A stretch of DNA of 64,000 nt, taken from Agaribacter marinus (GTDB lineage: Bacteria > Pseudomonadota > Gammaproteobacteria > Enterobacterales > Alteromonadaceae). Shown piece by piece: positions 1 to 9,496 of this stretch. A program made the position numbers and the translations under genes. Positions within the stretch are counted from its first letter, which is position 1. Each line of letters opens with the position of its first letter. The DNA lies in assembly GCF_030160655.1 (NCBI RefSeq), contig NZ_BSOT01000005.1, positions 620,001-684,000 on the forward strand. The letters run 5' to 3'. The notes beneath the pieces were generated by a model. The model searched no databases. It was not told where the DNA came from and worked only from the letters and a program-made list of their open reading frames with translations.

Positions 1-787
1 TACGCGCAATTTTTTTATTCCCACTGACAAGCATCCAACCCGCTCTGAAGCCGGCGACACGATAATTTTTAGATAAACCACTTAGCGTCACGCAAAACAA
101 ATCGGGGGCTAAGGACGCAATACTTGTATGGTTAACTTCGTCATATAGTACTTTGTCGTATATTTCGTCGCTAAAGATAACTAAACCAAACTCTCTGGCG
201 ACATCACATATTTGCATAAGCAATTCTTTGCTATATACCGCGCCGGTAGGGTTGTTTGGATTAATAATGACAATGGCTTTGGTTCGCTTACTAATTTTTG
301 CTCTTATATCATCGATATCTGGAAACCAATCAGCGGATTCATCGCATTTATAATGCACCGCATTACCTGAAGATAAATTGACCGACGCTGTCCACAATGG
401 ATAATCTGGGCTTGGGATTAGGACTTCGTCATCAGTATCCAACAATGCTTGCATTGACAAAGTAATTAGTTCGCTAACACCATTGCCTAAATACACGTCA
501 TTAATGGCAATATTACTGATCCCTTTTTGTTGGTAATACTGCATTACCGCAACGCGTGCACTATATATGCCTTGCGCGTCTGAATATCCTTGCGCTTTAG
601 GCAGCTGTCTTATCACGTCTTTTAAAATATCTTCAGGTGCATCAAAGCCGAAGGGAGCCGGATTTCCTATATTTAACTTTAAGATGCGTTCGCCCGCGTC
701 TTCCATCTTATTGGCTTGTTCTAAAATTGGACCTCGAATGTCATAGTCAACGTTTTTAAGTTTAGTGGCCTGCTTTACTTCACGCAT
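1..787 (-). CDS. alaA: Glutamate-pyruvate aminotransferase AlaA (5' part, truncated by window edge)
   Basis: PLP-dependent class I aminotransferase making alanine from pyruvate with glutamate as donor. Reading the minus strand gives about 262 residues with the AlaA-type N-terminus (YDIRGPIL, LKLNIGNPAPFGFDAP), the VIINPNNPTG substrate/cofactor segment, SDEIYD, and the PLP-lysine segment SGLSKNYRVAGFRAGW just before the edge. The ATG at 787 gives an N-terminus collinear with E. coli AlaA; an in-frame ATG at 834 would add 16 residues with no family counterpart. The remainder lies off the left edge. Identification rests on remembered close similarity to E. coli AlaA (YfbQ). Confidence 0.9.
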   Translation of the reverse strand, partial: MREVKQATKLKNVDYDIRGPILEQANKMEDAGERILKLNIGNPAPFGFDAPEDILKDVIRQLPKAQGYSDAQGIYSARVAVMQYYQQKGISNIAINDVYLGNGVSELITLSMQALLDTDDEVLIPSPDYPLWTASVNLSSGNAVHYKCDESADWFPDIDDIRAKISKRTKAIVIINPNNPTGAVYSKELLMQICDVAREFGLVIFSDEIYDKVLYDEVNHTSIASLAPDLFCVTLSGLSKNYRVAGFRAGWMLVSGNKKIAR

Positions 788-942
788 GTAGGGAACTGTT
801 GTCAAAAAATTTGGCCTAAGAATAATGCATCCATGTTGTGCTGTTAAGTGAAATAAACATGTTTTGATACAGTTTTTCAAACATTTATGCAATTTAGTGT
901 CGTAGTATCTTAAAAACATGTGTGACGATAAGAGGTATTTTT

Positions 943-1464
943 ATGCCAGCACCATTATTGTGGTTAGGTGCAGCTGCTTTGGGTATCTATGCAAGTAACA
1001 AAGCCAACACCGCCAATATGAGGCGAAAAGGGATTGTCTCAATAATGCCTGAGGATGATTCTTTCGGTGTCATCCCTAAAAACGGTACCGTTGTATGTTG
1101 TGGTATTTATGAAATTCTTGACCATACAGGTGTATGGGTAGATGGTAATATTTATGAATTAAATGGCAGTGGTTTAGTGCGTTGCGTAAGCCCTGAACGC
1201 TTTTTATCCAATCGAAGTGGTGATGCCATTTATGCCGCATGTAGTGACGTCGATGTTATTGGTGATGAGCTTTGCGCACTACGTGCGAAAGAACATCTCT
1301 ATGCCTTGTACGATTACCATCTTATTCGACAAAATTGCCATCGTTTTGTCGCTGAAATGATTTTGGGAGCGAATAGGGATGTGACCAGTTTTAGTGAGTT
1401 GAACGAATTTTTACATCAACAATATTCTACCACCATAGCATGGCGGCCCGTCGTCCAAAATTAA
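943..1464 (+). CDS. LRAT/NlpC-P60-like cysteine hydrolase-type protein
   Basis: A 173-residue protein with a short hydrophobic N-terminal segment (about residues 3-18), then a domain resembling the circularly permuted papain-like LRAT/NC family: a His in LDHTGVWVDGNIYELNG (central) and a Cys in RQNCHRFVAEMI (C-terminal third). In that family the His and Cys form the catalytic pair of acyltransferases or amidases, so a thiol hydrolase or acyltransferase role is inferred; the substrate is unknown. The ATG at 943 is preferred over the in-frame GTG at 922 because AGAGG (931-935) sits at good spacing. It is transcribed alone, divergent from alaA. Confidence 0.6.
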   Translation: MPAPLLWLGAAALGIYASNKANTANMRRKGIVSIMPEDDSFGVIPKNGTVVCCGIYEILDHTGVWVDGNIYELNGSGLVRCVSPERFLSNRSGDAIYAACSDVDVIGDELCALRAKEHLYALYDYHLIRQNCHRFVAEMILGANRDVTSFSELNEFLHQQYSTTIAWRPVVQN

Positions 1465-1506
1465 TGAGAGGGTAGGTAAATTTAAAAAAATTGACATAAC
1501 GCAAAC

Positions 1507-1551
1507 AAATTGTGAACAATTTTTGACCTTATTGAGTGCTTTACATAGTAT
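1507..1551 (+). promoter_or_regulatory. Candidate sigma70 promoter with palindromic operator upstream of DUF2189 gene
   Basis: TTGACC (1523-1528), a 17-base spacer and TAGTAT (1546-1551) resemble a sigma70 promoter. Directly against the -35 is a perfect 16-base palindrome AAATTGTGAACAATTT (1507-1522; 7-base arms, 2-base centre), as expected of a dimeric regulator site. The regulator is not identifiable from sequence alone. Confidence 0.5.
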
Positions 1552-1662
1552 TAAGTGTAGAACGTGAGCTTATTATGCACTGGTTGCATTTATAATTTCA
1601 TGTTTGAAACGAGAATAACTAGAAATGCAAGTTAACAACACTCAAACGACGAGGAGATTTTT

Positions 1663-2457
1663 ATGTCTCAGAAGTTCGAAGAAGTGAGCGATAATGCAAT
1701 CACGCAAAGTGGTATTGCTCGCGTCATCCCGTGTAGAGAATTGGATCTATTTGATTCGTTTAAATGGATATCACTGGCCATTAACGATTTTATGAATGCT
1801 AAAACGGTCAGCCTTACCTATGGCTTAATTTTTACCTTACTCCCTTTATCGATATTTTTCTTAGTTGCTGCTACCTCTTGGTACCTGGTTATTTTTCCTG
1901 CAATGGTTTGTTTTATGCTAATTGGGCCATATTTGGCCGCTGGCTTATATGATGTTTCGTGGCAATTTGAAAAGAATCATAAACCGTCATTGAGACACTC
2001 ATTAAAAGCGATGTCACGCAATGCTGTGAATGAGTGGGGGTTTGGTATCATGTTAATGATACTAATGATTTTTTGGCTGCGTGTGGCGTCTATCATCCAT
2101 GCGTTGTACCCAAGTTATATGGAACCAGACTTTACGAACTTATGGCCATTTTTAGTCTTGGGAACAGTGGTCGGTGTGTTCTTCACGACACTAGTGTTTT
2201 TCTTAAGTGCCTTTACACAACCCATTTTGTTAGAGCGTCGCGTTGATTTAGCAACCGCCGTGTTAACTAGCATGAATGCTGTATGGCGAAATAAACTCCC
2301 CATGTTTGTGTGGGCCTGTATTATCGCACTGTCTGTGTTAATTGGCTTCCTAACCTTTTTTGTGTCATTTTTGATATTAATGCCTATTATTGGCTATGCA
2401 ACTTGGCACGGTTATATCGATACGATTGATATTAAAAGAGAGAGAAAATACGAATAG
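1663..2457 (+). CDS. DUF2189 integral membrane protein
   Basis: A 264-residue polytopic membrane protein matching the DUF2189 (COG5473) type: a polar N-terminus with RVIPCRELDLFDSFKWISLAI, then about six hydrophobic segments including a Gly/Pro-containing segment MLIGPYLAAGLYDVSWQFE typical of the family. Function is unknown; the family is often found in marine proteobacteria. A strong ribosome site GAGGAG lies 7 bases before the ATG. It is convergent with the glucosylglycerate operon and shares a bidirectional hairpin with it. Confidence 0.75.
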   Translation: MSQKFEEVSDNAITQSGIARVIPCRELDLFDSFKWISLAINDFMNAKTVSLTYGLIFTLLPLSIFFLVAATSWYLVIFPAMVCFMLIGPYLAAGLYDVSWQFEKNHKPSLRHSLKAMSRNAVNEWGFGIMLMILMIFWLRVASIIHALYPSYMEPDFTNLWPFLVLGTVVGVFFTTLVFFLSAFTQPILLERRVDLATAVLTSMNAVWRNKLPMFVWACIIALSVLIGFLTFFVSFLILMPIIGYATWHGYIDTIDIKRERKYE

Positions 2458-2523
2458 AGATTGTTCTCTAACGCGCCCAGAGCAAAGGTTAATGCGCCTT
2501 ATAATTAAGTAGTATCTTAAGTG

Positions 2524-2559
2524 AAAAAGCTGCCAAAAAACTCTGTTTGGCAGCTTTTT
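2524..2559. terminator. Bidirectional rho-independent terminator
   Basis: AAAAAGCTGCC, a 14-base loop region and GGCAGCTTTTT form an 11-bp stem with A/T tracts on both sides, so it can end transcription from the DUF2189 gene (+) and from the glucosylglycerate operon (-). Confidence 0.85.
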
Positions 2560-2579
2560 AATATCAATAGTGCGTTAAA

Positions 2580-4364
2580 TCAATCTCGGTCGAACATGTT
2601 AGAAATCCATACCGTCTGGTAAGGCTCCAATACTAAGATTGCTTGCTCCATTACAATATGTTGCTGACTAATCAAATCTATCCATTCATCTGTACCAATT
2701 AAATTGATATCAGACAATTTGACTTCCATAGTGTTGTTCGTAATGTTCGAAACACAGAATATACTTTGTCTTCTATCTAAGCTCTGACGCCAATACCCAA
2801 ATATCTTACGCCCTAATTGCAAGGTAAATTGCGTTGCATTTGGATGGAAGGCAGGTTGTGCACGCCTGATATGCAGTAGTTGTGTTAATTTTGTCAGAAC
2901 TTGATGATGAAGTGAGTGCACATCATCAAGCTCTTCAACTAATTCTTCGTATACCCACCTATGTCGATTGATAGAGCGATTTTGCCCCGTATTGACAACC
3001 TTGTCGTAATCGTTCGTTGTGCCTAGTAAGCTATGAATATACAGCCCAGGTACACCTTCTAGCCCAAACATGATCGCATGGGCACAGATAAATCTTTCAA
3101 TTTGCCATTGGTCTGGGCCGTCAATGGTGCCTTGCAATGCATCTATTAATGCAATATTCATTTCATACGGTTTTTGTTTACCGTCTTCAGTGCTACGCCA
3201 TGAGACCTTTCCACCAAATGATTGAATACAATTTACTAGGTTATTGATTTCATTGTCATCTAATAAGCCTTCTGCTGGACGTAAGCCAATGCCGTCATGA
3301 GACGCAATAAAATTAAAGTAAAATGTCCCGTTTTGTGCGGGCGGCATGCTCATCATCCAGGACTTCAAATAAAAACAATCGCCAGTGAGTAGGGTGTTGA
3401 CCAATAATGGCGGCAAGGAAAAATTATATATGCCGTGTGCTTCGTTAGCATTGCCGAAGTAAGTGAGGTTTTGTCTATTTGGAATATTAGTTTCGGTGAT
3501 AATGATTGCTGATGGGTCAACATTTTCTATTAAGGTGCGAAAAAGTTTGACTGCTTCGTGAGTTTCATCGAGGTTAATACAAGATGAGTTATTCTTTTTC
3601 CACAAAAAGGCAATCGCATCCAAGCGGAATATGCGTGTGCCCTTGTCCATGTATAAACGGATGATTTCTGCAAATGCGATAAGCACGTCAGGATTTCTAA
3701 AATCAAAATCGACTTGATCATGGCTAAACGTACACCAGACATGTTTTATACCCGCTGCCGTTTTTGTTTCTCGTAGTAGTGGTGAAGTTCTTGGACGAAC
3801 GACTAAGCTGGTGTCATCCTCAGGAGATGCTGTAAAAAAATATTTATTTCCAGGCGGCACGTCATCTATGAATTGTTGAAACCATGCACTTCTTGCTGAA
3901 CAATGGTTGATGACTAAATCAGCCATTAAACCAAAGTTTTCGGTTATTTTTTGTATGTGCTCCCAGTCACCAAGCCCTTGGTTTACCGTTGAGTAGTCAA
4001 TAACTGAAAACCCGTCGTCAGAGCTATAAGGAAAAAACGGCAATATATGCACATGGTTGACGGCTTTTGCACAATATTTATCTAAAAATACTTTGAGTGT
4101 TTCTAAAGGCGGGTTATTGCTCGAATCTACCATGTCATCGGTAGTTTCTATGACACTATCGCCGTAGGTAATCAGGACAATGTCTTCTTCAGTCCATAGG
4201 TTTGTGTGAGCTGATAACTGTCCTACATTCGAAGAATTAAGCCGCATTGTCGTAATAATTTCGTCGGCGAGTGTCTCATAATCTCTATCTAATTCAATTT
4301 CTGCATAGATAGTCGAAAGGTGGAGAATCACTTTTTCTCGTAATTGTTCAAATACTGTTTGCAT
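2580..4364 (-). CDS. GH13_18 glucoside phosphorylase, probably glucosylglycerate phosphorylase
   Basis: A 594-residue sucrose-phosphorylase-like enzyme (GH13 subfamily 18). The catalytic set is visible: nucleophile Asp249 in [11 protein letters not shown], acid/base Glu291 in IITETN, and Asp357 in ASHDGIG. Family members cleave sucrose, sucrose-6-phosphate or glucosylglycerate with phosphate, yielding glucose-1-phosphate. Position as last gene of an operon with glucosyl-3-phosphoglycerate synthase, a phosphatase and glycerate kinase makes glucosylglycerate the likely substrate, giving glucose-1-phosphate and glycerate. It starts 5 bases after the synthase stop. Substrate specificity is inferred from context; membership of the subfamily is clear. 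Confidence 0.85.
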   Translation of the reverse strand: MQTVFEQLREKVILHLSTIYAEIELDRDYETLADEIITTMRLNSSNVGQLSAHTNLWTEEDIVLITYGDSVIETTDDMVDSSNNPPLETLKVFLDKYCAKAVNHVHILPFFPYSSDDGFSVIDYSTVNQGLGDWEHIQKITENFGLMADLVINHCSARSAWFQQFIDDVPPGNKYFFTASPEDDTSLVVRPRTSPLLRETKTAAGIKHVWCTFSHDQVDFDFRNPDVLIAFAEIIRLYMDKGTRIFRLDAIAFLWKKNNSSCINLDETHEAVKLFRTLIENVDPSAIIITETNIPNRQNLTYFGNANEAHGIYNFSLPPLLVNTLLTGDCFYLKSWMMSMPPAQNGTFYFNFIASHDGIGLRPAEGLLDDNEINNLVNCIQSFGGKVSWRSTEDGKQKPYEMNIALIDALQGTIDGPDQWQIERFICAHAIMFGLEGVPGLYIHSLLGTTNDYDKVVNTGQNRSINRHRWVYEELVEELDDVHSLHHQVLTKLTQLLHIRRAQPAFHPNATQFTLQLGRKIFGYWRQSLDRRQSIFCVSNITNNTMEVKLSDINLIGTDEWIDLISQQHIVMEQAILVLEPYQTVWISNMFDRD

Positions 4365-4369
4365 ATTAT

Positions 4370-5596
4370 TTAGCTTCCAGAGAATTCCTTTGTATCTTCT
4401 TCAACCGCGTTTCTTAGGCATTCAAACACGTCTGGTTTTGCGCTAACGACACGGTTCCAACTAGGTATAAATGGAGTTTCCATTGGGTTTTCTAAGAAAC
4501 TACTGCCAGCCTTCATAATGTTTTGGGCAAACATTTCGACGGCTTTTTCTTCTGAGTGAATGTCAAGTTTCAGGCCATTCATGACTGCATCATTATGATA
4601 AGTTTCAATGAAATCCAAGGCGATCCTAAAGTAAGTGGCTTTTATTGTTCTAAACGTTTCTGTACTAAACGTCGTCCCTTGCGTCGCTAGTTTACGAAAA
4701 AGCGCTTTGGTAATATCGATGGACATCTTTGACAAACCACCTTGGTCGTTATTGAGTGATAAGTCTTGATGCTTATGATCATACGCATCCGCAATGTCGG
4801 CTTGGCACAATCGATTGTGAGAGTAGTTTCTGTGCATTTCAGAGAGCACACCTATTTCTAATCCCCAATCACTTGGAATGCGAATGTCGTTTAAGACGTC
4901 ACGGCGGAATGAAAACTCACCCGCTAATGGATACCTGAAACTATCCATAAAATCTAAGTAATCATTATGACCCACAGAATGCTGCAATGCCCTAAGCAAG
5001 GGCGTTACCAGTAAGCGAGATACACGGCCATTAATCTTGCCATCTGCAACACGGGCGTAATAGCCCTTACAAAATTCGTAGTTAAACTGCGGGTTTGCTA
5101 CGGGATAAATAAGCTTAGCAAGTAATGAGCGGTCATACGTGACGATATCGCAATCATGCAAGGCAACACTCTCTACTTTATTGGATGCTAGTATGTAGCC
5201 CATGCAATACCAAACGTTGCGACCTTTACCTAACTCTTTAGGCGCTACACCGAGTGACTGTAATTCTTCGTCGAGTGCCCGTAGTCTTGGCCCTTCGTTC
5301 CAAAGGACACGGTGAGGTTGTTTTAGTTGCCCGAAAAACGTCAGTGCACGTTTGTATTGATCTTCAGTCGCTCTGTCTAAACCGATAACTATTTCATTTA
5401 AATAAGGTACGTCTTTGATTTGATCGATAATAGCGGGCAGGGCGCTGCCCTCTAATTCAGAATAAAGAGAAGGGAGAATCAAGCCCAAGGGTCTATGCTT
5501 GGAAAACTGCACCAATTCGCTTTCTAAATCTTCAACACGCCTAGAGTTAAGATTGTGCAGCGTTGTGATTATGCCATTTTGATAAAAATCAGCCAT
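4370..5596 (-). CDS. gpgS: Glucosyl-3-phosphoglycerate synthase (GT81)
   Basis: A 408-residue retaining glycosyltransferase of family GT81, transferring glucose from an NDP-glucose to 3-phosphoglycerate. Seen: nucleotide-sugar entry motif [12 protein letters not shown] (about 39-50), [16 protein letters not shown], the metal-binding DxD as [10 protein letters not shown] (Asp148, Asp150), and [14 protein letters not shown], all typical of bacterial GpgS. The gene begins directly after the phosphatase stop with no gap, so translational coupling is likely. It is the committed step of glucosylglycerate synthesis. The homologous mannosyl enzyme belongs to another family (GT55), making the glucosyl assignment fairly safe. 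Confidence 0.88.
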   Translation of the reverse strand: MADFYQNGIITTLHNLNSRRVEDLESELVQFSKHRPLGLILPSLYSELEGSALPAIIDQIKDVPYLNEIVIGLDRATEDQYKRALTFFGQLKQPHRVLWNEGPRLRALDEELQSLGVAPKELGKGRNVWYCMGYILASNKVESVALHDCDIVTYDRSLLAKLIYPVANPQFNYEFCKGYYARVADGKINGRVSRLLVTPLLRALQHSVGHNDYLDFMDSFRYPLAGEFSFRRDVLNDIRIPSDWGLEIGVLSEMHRNYSHNRLCQADIADAYDHKHQDLSLNNDQGGLSKMSIDITKALFRKLATQGTTFSTETFRTIKATYFRIALDFIETYHNDAVMNGLKLDIHSEEKAVEMFAQNIMKAGSSFLENPMETPFIPSWNRVVSAKPDVFECLRNAVEEDTKEFSGS

Positions 5597-6448
5597 TTAG
5601 TTTTCCTTTATGTTGCTGTGTGTTGGCGGGACCAGTTGGTTTAACGCTTCTGTCCAACCAACCGGCCCGTATCCTTTCGTCGTAATTACGCGTGTCTCTC
5701 TCGTCAGTAACGGTGGCTCATGGACAGGAGAGGCAATGCGGACTGCTGTGCCCGCTACTTCTAACATTGCGATGTCGTTTTTGCCATCGCCAAGGGCAAT
5801 ACTGGCGACGGCAGCTTGGTGATGCTGTCTTTTGTATTCATTGATTAACCAAAGTAATGCCTTTCCTTTATTTGTGTCACCACACATGTGTACAAACCGA
5901 CCGCCTATAAGCGGAGATGCTCCGTATTTTTTTGCTTGTTGAATAAATTGCTCTTGCCTATCCGCACTCGATTTCCAAAGCACCGGTTCGCCAAATTGAC
6001 GCTGTGCGGCTAACTCTGCATCGCTTGGCTCTAAGCCCGTGACTTCGCAAATACGTTCGTTATTCATCTCTGAAAATGCTTCAAACTCGTTATTAAAGTC
6101 TGCGGCCAATTTACTTAATACGCCGGTCCAATGACTTCGCTTAGGGGCAAAAGGTACGATCCAATAGCCAGACGACCATTGTGCGCCACGAGGTTTTTCA
6201 GGCAAAAAGTTCTTGGGTATTACAATAGCTGCGCCATTTTCAATAATAAATGCGCCGTTTAACCCAATTTTTTTGTTTAGTTCAATGACTTCAGCCATCG
6301 TTTTACTGGTATTGGGGACAATAATAGCCCCCATCTTTTTTAACCTGTCGATGGTTGGGCTAGCAGCATCAAATGAATATGTATAATGATCGAGTAGTGT
6401 GCCGTCTAAATCGGTGAAGATAATAACTTTTTGTTGTTCTGGCTTCAT
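5597..6448 (-). CDS. HAD-IIB phosphatase, glucosyl/mannosyl-3-phosphoglycerate phosphatase family
   Basis: A 283-residue HAD hydrolase of the MPGP/YedP type. Motif I is FTDLDGTLLD (nucleophile Asp13, acid/base Asp15), motif II lies around PNTSKTMAEV, and motif IV is LGDGKNDIAML. The subgroup removes the phosphate from mannosyl- or glucosyl-3-phosphoglycerate; beside a GT81 synthase the physiological substrate is most likely glucosyl-3-phosphoglycerate. Its ATG overlaps the glycerate kinase stop by 4 bases (ATGA), and it abuts gpgS. Specificity is inferred from context. Confidence 0.82.
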   Translation of the reverse strand: MKPEQQKVIIFTDLDGTLLDHYTYSFDAASPTIDRLKKMGAIIVPNTSKTMAEVIELNKKIGLNGAFIIENGAAIVIPKNFLPEKPRGAQWSSGYWIVPFAPKRSHWTGVLSKLAADFNNEFEAFSEMNNERICEVTGLEPSDAELAAQRQFGEPVLWKSSADRQEQFIQQAKKYGASPLIGGRFVHMCGDTNKGKALLWLINEYKRQHHQAAVASIALGDGKNDIAMLEVAGTAVRIASPVHEPPLLTRETRVITTKGYGPVGWTEALNQLVPPTHSNIKEN

Positions 6449-7347
6449 ATATTGTCGCAGTTACAAATATTTCGGTTGGTGTCCAATTCAAATACATAGT
6501 TGCAATATTCTGGTAAAGTTTGCAAGTTTTCTTCAGTGATCCTTTGATAGTATTGTATGAACGTATGGATTTCACTGTCACTCATACCTACTTTAGCACT
6601 AGATGAACTCAAACGTTCACGCATTTTATGCTCTTGCTCCAATCGCCATTTATAAACGCATTCGAAGGAAGGGGCCTTTAAAAGTATTAACTTATTGAGC
6701 CTATCAAATATTGGCTCATAACGTTGCTTCAATTGCGTATTGACGTATTTTCGCCAATCCAACCCCGGATCATTCAACTCTTCCAAAATGTTTGGGGTAT
6801 TACTGAGCGTATTTTCGTTTACTGAGCGACTGCCTACGCACCAACCTTCCAGAATGATTATCTTGTATTGTGTACTTCTTTTTACTACTTCCCATGAGGA
6901 TTTTTCATGTAAATCGTCGTTTGCTTTATTAAATTTCGGGATAAGACAATCGTCACCAGCCAAAAGCGAATCAAGCGTGCTTGAAAGTAGCTGAGTATCG
7001 TGAGTGCCAGGGACGCCTCGAGTTTCAAGTAAGGGATGTATGTCAGATGCTAGCTGCTTTCGTTTGGCCTTTGAATAGTAAAAATCGTCAATTGAGAATC
7101 CAATCGTCGGGATATTTGCTTGTTCATTGAAGTATTTTACCATTAAGGCTGTAACGGTAGATTTCCCCGAGCCCTGTGCCCCATTTACACCGATCAAAAG
7201 TGGGGCGTTAGTACTCAATTGGTGCATCTTCAGTTGCTCAAACATCGGTATGAACCATCTTTGTGCAATCGCCCAGTATGCAGAAGGAAGTTTTTGTTCT
7301 TTTAAAAAATGTTCTTTAAGCCTCGAAAGGCTTGTCTCATCTGTCAT
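6445..7347 (-). CDS. P-loop glycerate kinase (GLYK-like)
   Basis: A 300-residue P-loop kinase with Walker A GAQGSGKST (56-64), IDDFYY and LEGWCVG segments as in the plant GLYK/yeast YGR205W group of D-glycerate 3-kinases. It should phosphorylate glycerate. As first gene of the glucosylglycerate operon it would return glycerate released by the phosphorylase to phosphoglycerate, which is both a glycolytic intermediate and, if the 3-phosphate is made, the acceptor for GpgS. Whether the product is 2- or 3-phosphoglycerate cannot be read from sequence. Confidence 0.78.
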   Translation of the reverse strand: MTDETSLSRLKEHFLKEQKLPSAYWAIAQRWFIPMFEQLKMHQLSTNAPLLIGVNGAQGSGKSTVTALMVKYFNEQANIPTIGFSIDDFYYSKAKRKQLASDIHPLLETRGVPGTHDTQLLSSTLDSLLAGDDCLIPKFNKANDDLHEKSSWEVVKRSTQYKIIILEGWCVGSRSVNENTLSNTPNILEELNDPGLDWRKYVNTQLKQRYEPIFDRLNKLILLKAPSFECVYKWRLEQEHKMRERLSSSSAKVGMSDSEIHTFIQYYQRITEENLQTLPEYCNYVFELDTNRNICNCDNI

Positions 7348-7370
7348 TTAATACCACTCATTAAACAAAA

Positions 7371-7390
7371 TTTTTCCTTAGTTAGGAAAA
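7371..7390 (-). terminator. Weak AT-rich hairpin between cmoB and the glucosylglycerate operon
   Basis: TTTTCCT and AGGAAAA form a 7-bp stem with a 5-base loop, followed on the minus strand by ATTTTG. It may attenuate cmoAB read-through into the next operon. The stem is weak. Confidence 0.35.
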
Positions 7391-7438
7391 TATATTTCAG
7401 GTATTGTGCCAATGTTGGCAGAAGAGGTATTTGATGAA

Positions 7439-8413
7439 TCATTTGTAGGCAACAAATGTGGCTCTTTTAGGCGAAGGATATCCTTCTATCGTCTTTGCTT
7501 TATCTTCTGGGTCTAAAAAGTTAGAGAGCGAATGGTTTGGCATCCACTCAGTTGTTCGTTGTTCGTCGGTAGTGGTCGTATTCATGTCGACCAACTTAGG
7601 ATCGTTAAAGCCCACTTTTTTTAGCCACACCAGCATTGCCTCACAACTTGGAATAAAATAAACATTCCGCATTTGCGCATACCTTTCACCGGGCATGAGT
7701 ACTTGTTGTTGATTGCCGTCGATAACTAGCGTTTCTAGTACCAGTTGCCCGCCTTTCACTAGTTGTTGTTTTAGCTGTTTTAAAAACAGCAGCGGATCGA
7801 GGCGATGATAGAGTACTCCCATAGAAAATACCGTATCAAAGCAATTAGTGGCGGGTAAGTCTTCTACACCTAAGGGTAAATAGTGTACGTTTATAGTCGG
7901 GAGGTAGCGTTTAAAACAATGAAATTGATAGAAGAACAATGCTGTTGGATCAATACCGATGACTTGCGTGGCGTTTTCTTGTGCCATCCTGAAGAGGTGA
8001 TAACCACTACCGCAACCAACATCTAATACTCGCCGATTTTCGAGTTTATCAATATGCGGAATTACGCGTTGCCACTTCCAATCTGAGCGCCACTCGGTAT
8101 TAATATCTACCCCAAATAAACGAAATGGTCCTTTGCGCCACGGCATGTAGTTCTGTAAAACTTGTCTGAGCCTTAGCTTTTCACCTTCAACTAAATCATC
8201 TTCGGCACCTATAGTAACGATATCACCTAGCGAAAATACACTTGGGTTTATATTGGGTAAATGTGAAAGTTGTTTACGCCACATTTTTTGATCTGCATGT
8301 TGAGATTTATCTTCCCAAGCGTTTAGTGCACTTGCTAGGTTATTTAACTGCTGACTTAAATCTGAATCTAGCGTTGCACGATAAAAATCGGTTTTCCACG
8401 TATTAATTGACAT
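7439..8413 (-). CDS. cmoB: tRNA U34 carboxymethyltransferase CmoB
   Basis: A 324-residue enzyme that uses carboxy-S-adenosylmethionine to convert 5-hydroxyuridine to 5-oxyacetyluridine at the wobble position of several tRNAs. Seen: the CmoB-specific N-terminal domain with MPWRKGPFRLFGVDINTEWRSDWKW, the Rossmann glycine motif VLDVGCGSGYH, and FDTVFSMGVLYHRLDP. Length equals that of E. coli CmoB (323). Its ATG overlaps the cmoA stop by one base, so the pair is co-transcribed and translationally coupled. Confidence 0.95.
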   Translation of the reverse strand: MSINTWKTDFYRATLDSDLSQQLNNLASALNAWEDKSQHADQKMWRKQLSHLPNINPSVFSLGDIVTIGAEDDLVEGEKLRLRQVLQNYMPWRKGPFRLFGVDINTEWRSDWKWQRVIPHIDKLENRRVLDVGCGSGYHLFRMAQENATQVIGIDPTALFFYQFHCFKRYLPTINVHYLPLGVEDLPATNCFDTVFSMGVLYHRLDPLLFLKQLKQQLVKGGQLVLETLVIDGNQQQVLMPGERYAQMRNVYFIPSCEAMLVWLKKVGFNDPKLVDMNTTTTDEQRTTEWMPNHSLSNFLDPEDKAKTIEGYPSPKRATFVAYK

Positions 8414-9159
8414 TATTTAATCGCCATCATTGATACAAAATTAAAATGTTGAAACCATACTGATTGATGTTTAAAGCCAGCTTCGCGCAGTCTGCGTTTG
8501 TGCATACTTAATGAATCGATGACCATGACGTTTTCTAAGGCACTTCGTTTTTGACTTATTTCTAGCTCAGAATATCCGTTATCTCGCTTAAAATCGTGAT
8601 GCAGCTCAATCAGCCTCTCTCTCATAAGCGCATCTTCATCAGATATTTTTTCTGATAAAATAAAGATCCCACCGGGCTTTAAGGCATCGTAAATTTTGCT
8701 TAAAAGCGCTTGGCGTTTATCGCGGGAAATGAATTGTAAGGTAAAATTAATAATAACCACATTGCACTGCGCAAGTTCAACTAGACAAATATCGCCTTGT
8801 TTAATGTCGATTTTCGCTTGGTAGTTGTACGCACCAATTCGCTGCTTGCAGCGTTCTACCATCGCATCAGAATAGTCGATTGCCTTGATTGTAATGGGGA
8901 GGGTTGGGAATGTTCTAGCAATTGACAATGAGGTGGCACCCAAAGAACAACCTAAATCGTAAATGAGTGTGTCACTGTCGATATAGTGTCGTAAAATTTT
9001 CGGAATGCTCGAAATTATCTCACCATAACCTGGCACAGAACGGTTGATCATGTCGGGAAATACATCAACTACGGACTCATTAAAACTAAAGGGGGCGACT
9101 TCACTCTGCGGGCTTGCAAAAATTTTATCTTCACCGGAATCGGAGGGGGTATTTTTCAT
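8413..9159 (-). CDS. cmoA: Carboxy-S-adenosyl-L-methionine synthase CmoA
   Basis: A 248-residue methyltransferase-fold enzyme that makes carboxy-SAM from SAM and prephenate for CmoB. Seen: VFPDMINRSVPGYGEII, the SAM motif IYDLGCSLGATSLSIAR, and INFTLQFI, all characteristic of CmoA. The ATG at 9159 is chosen over an in-frame TTG one codon upstream because it gives the usual length (E. coli 247). Confidence 0.95.
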   Translation of the reverse strand: MKNTPSDSGEDKIFASPQSEVAPFSFNESVVDVFPDMINRSVPGYGEIISSIPKILRHYIDSDTLIYDLGCSLGATSLSIARTFPTLPITIKAIDYSDAMVERCKQRIGAYNYQAKIDIKQGDICLVELAQCNVVIINFTLQFISRDKRQALLSKIYDALKPGGIFILSEKISDEDALMRERLIELHHDFKRDNGYSELEISQKRSALENVMVIDSLSMHKRRLREAGFKHQSVWFQHFNFVSMMAIK

Positions 9160-9162
9160 CAA

Positions 9163-9496
9163 TATTTAACTTGTGTTTTACTTATAATTAACTGTTTTAA
9201 ACTTAGCACAAATATAGTCTTTCATACTTCCTGTAATATGACTACAATAGTTTAAGGTTTGCACCTTTTTGGTTTGTACATTGTGTGTATATTATACGTG
9301 CACATATTATGATCATGCATTAAAACTCTCTGGGGAGTATACTGATAGATATACATACCAAAGAGGTGTAAACCCATTATGGGAGACATGTACAACTCTT
9401 ATTGTAATTATAATAATAAATTAGCTGAAATTTAAGGTATCTCAATTCCAACGAAGATAAAGATTCAGCAGTACTTTAGAGGAAACCAAAATTCAT
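9163..9496. other. AT-rich divergent intergenic region between cmoA and LuxR-type regulator
   Basis: About 330 bases of AT-rich DNA carrying the divergent promoters. A TATACT hexamer near 9340 could be a -10 for the regulator, but no convincing -35 goes with it. AGAGGA just before the regulator ATG is a plausible ribosome site. I see no further gene. Confidence 0.4.

Noticed and set aside
9378-9436. Short open frame MGDMYNSYCNYNNKLAEI upstream of the LuxR-type regulator
   Set aside because: AGAGG lies too far from the ATG, the peptide is low-complexity and AT-driven, and there is no regulatory amino-acid run to suggest a leader peptide.
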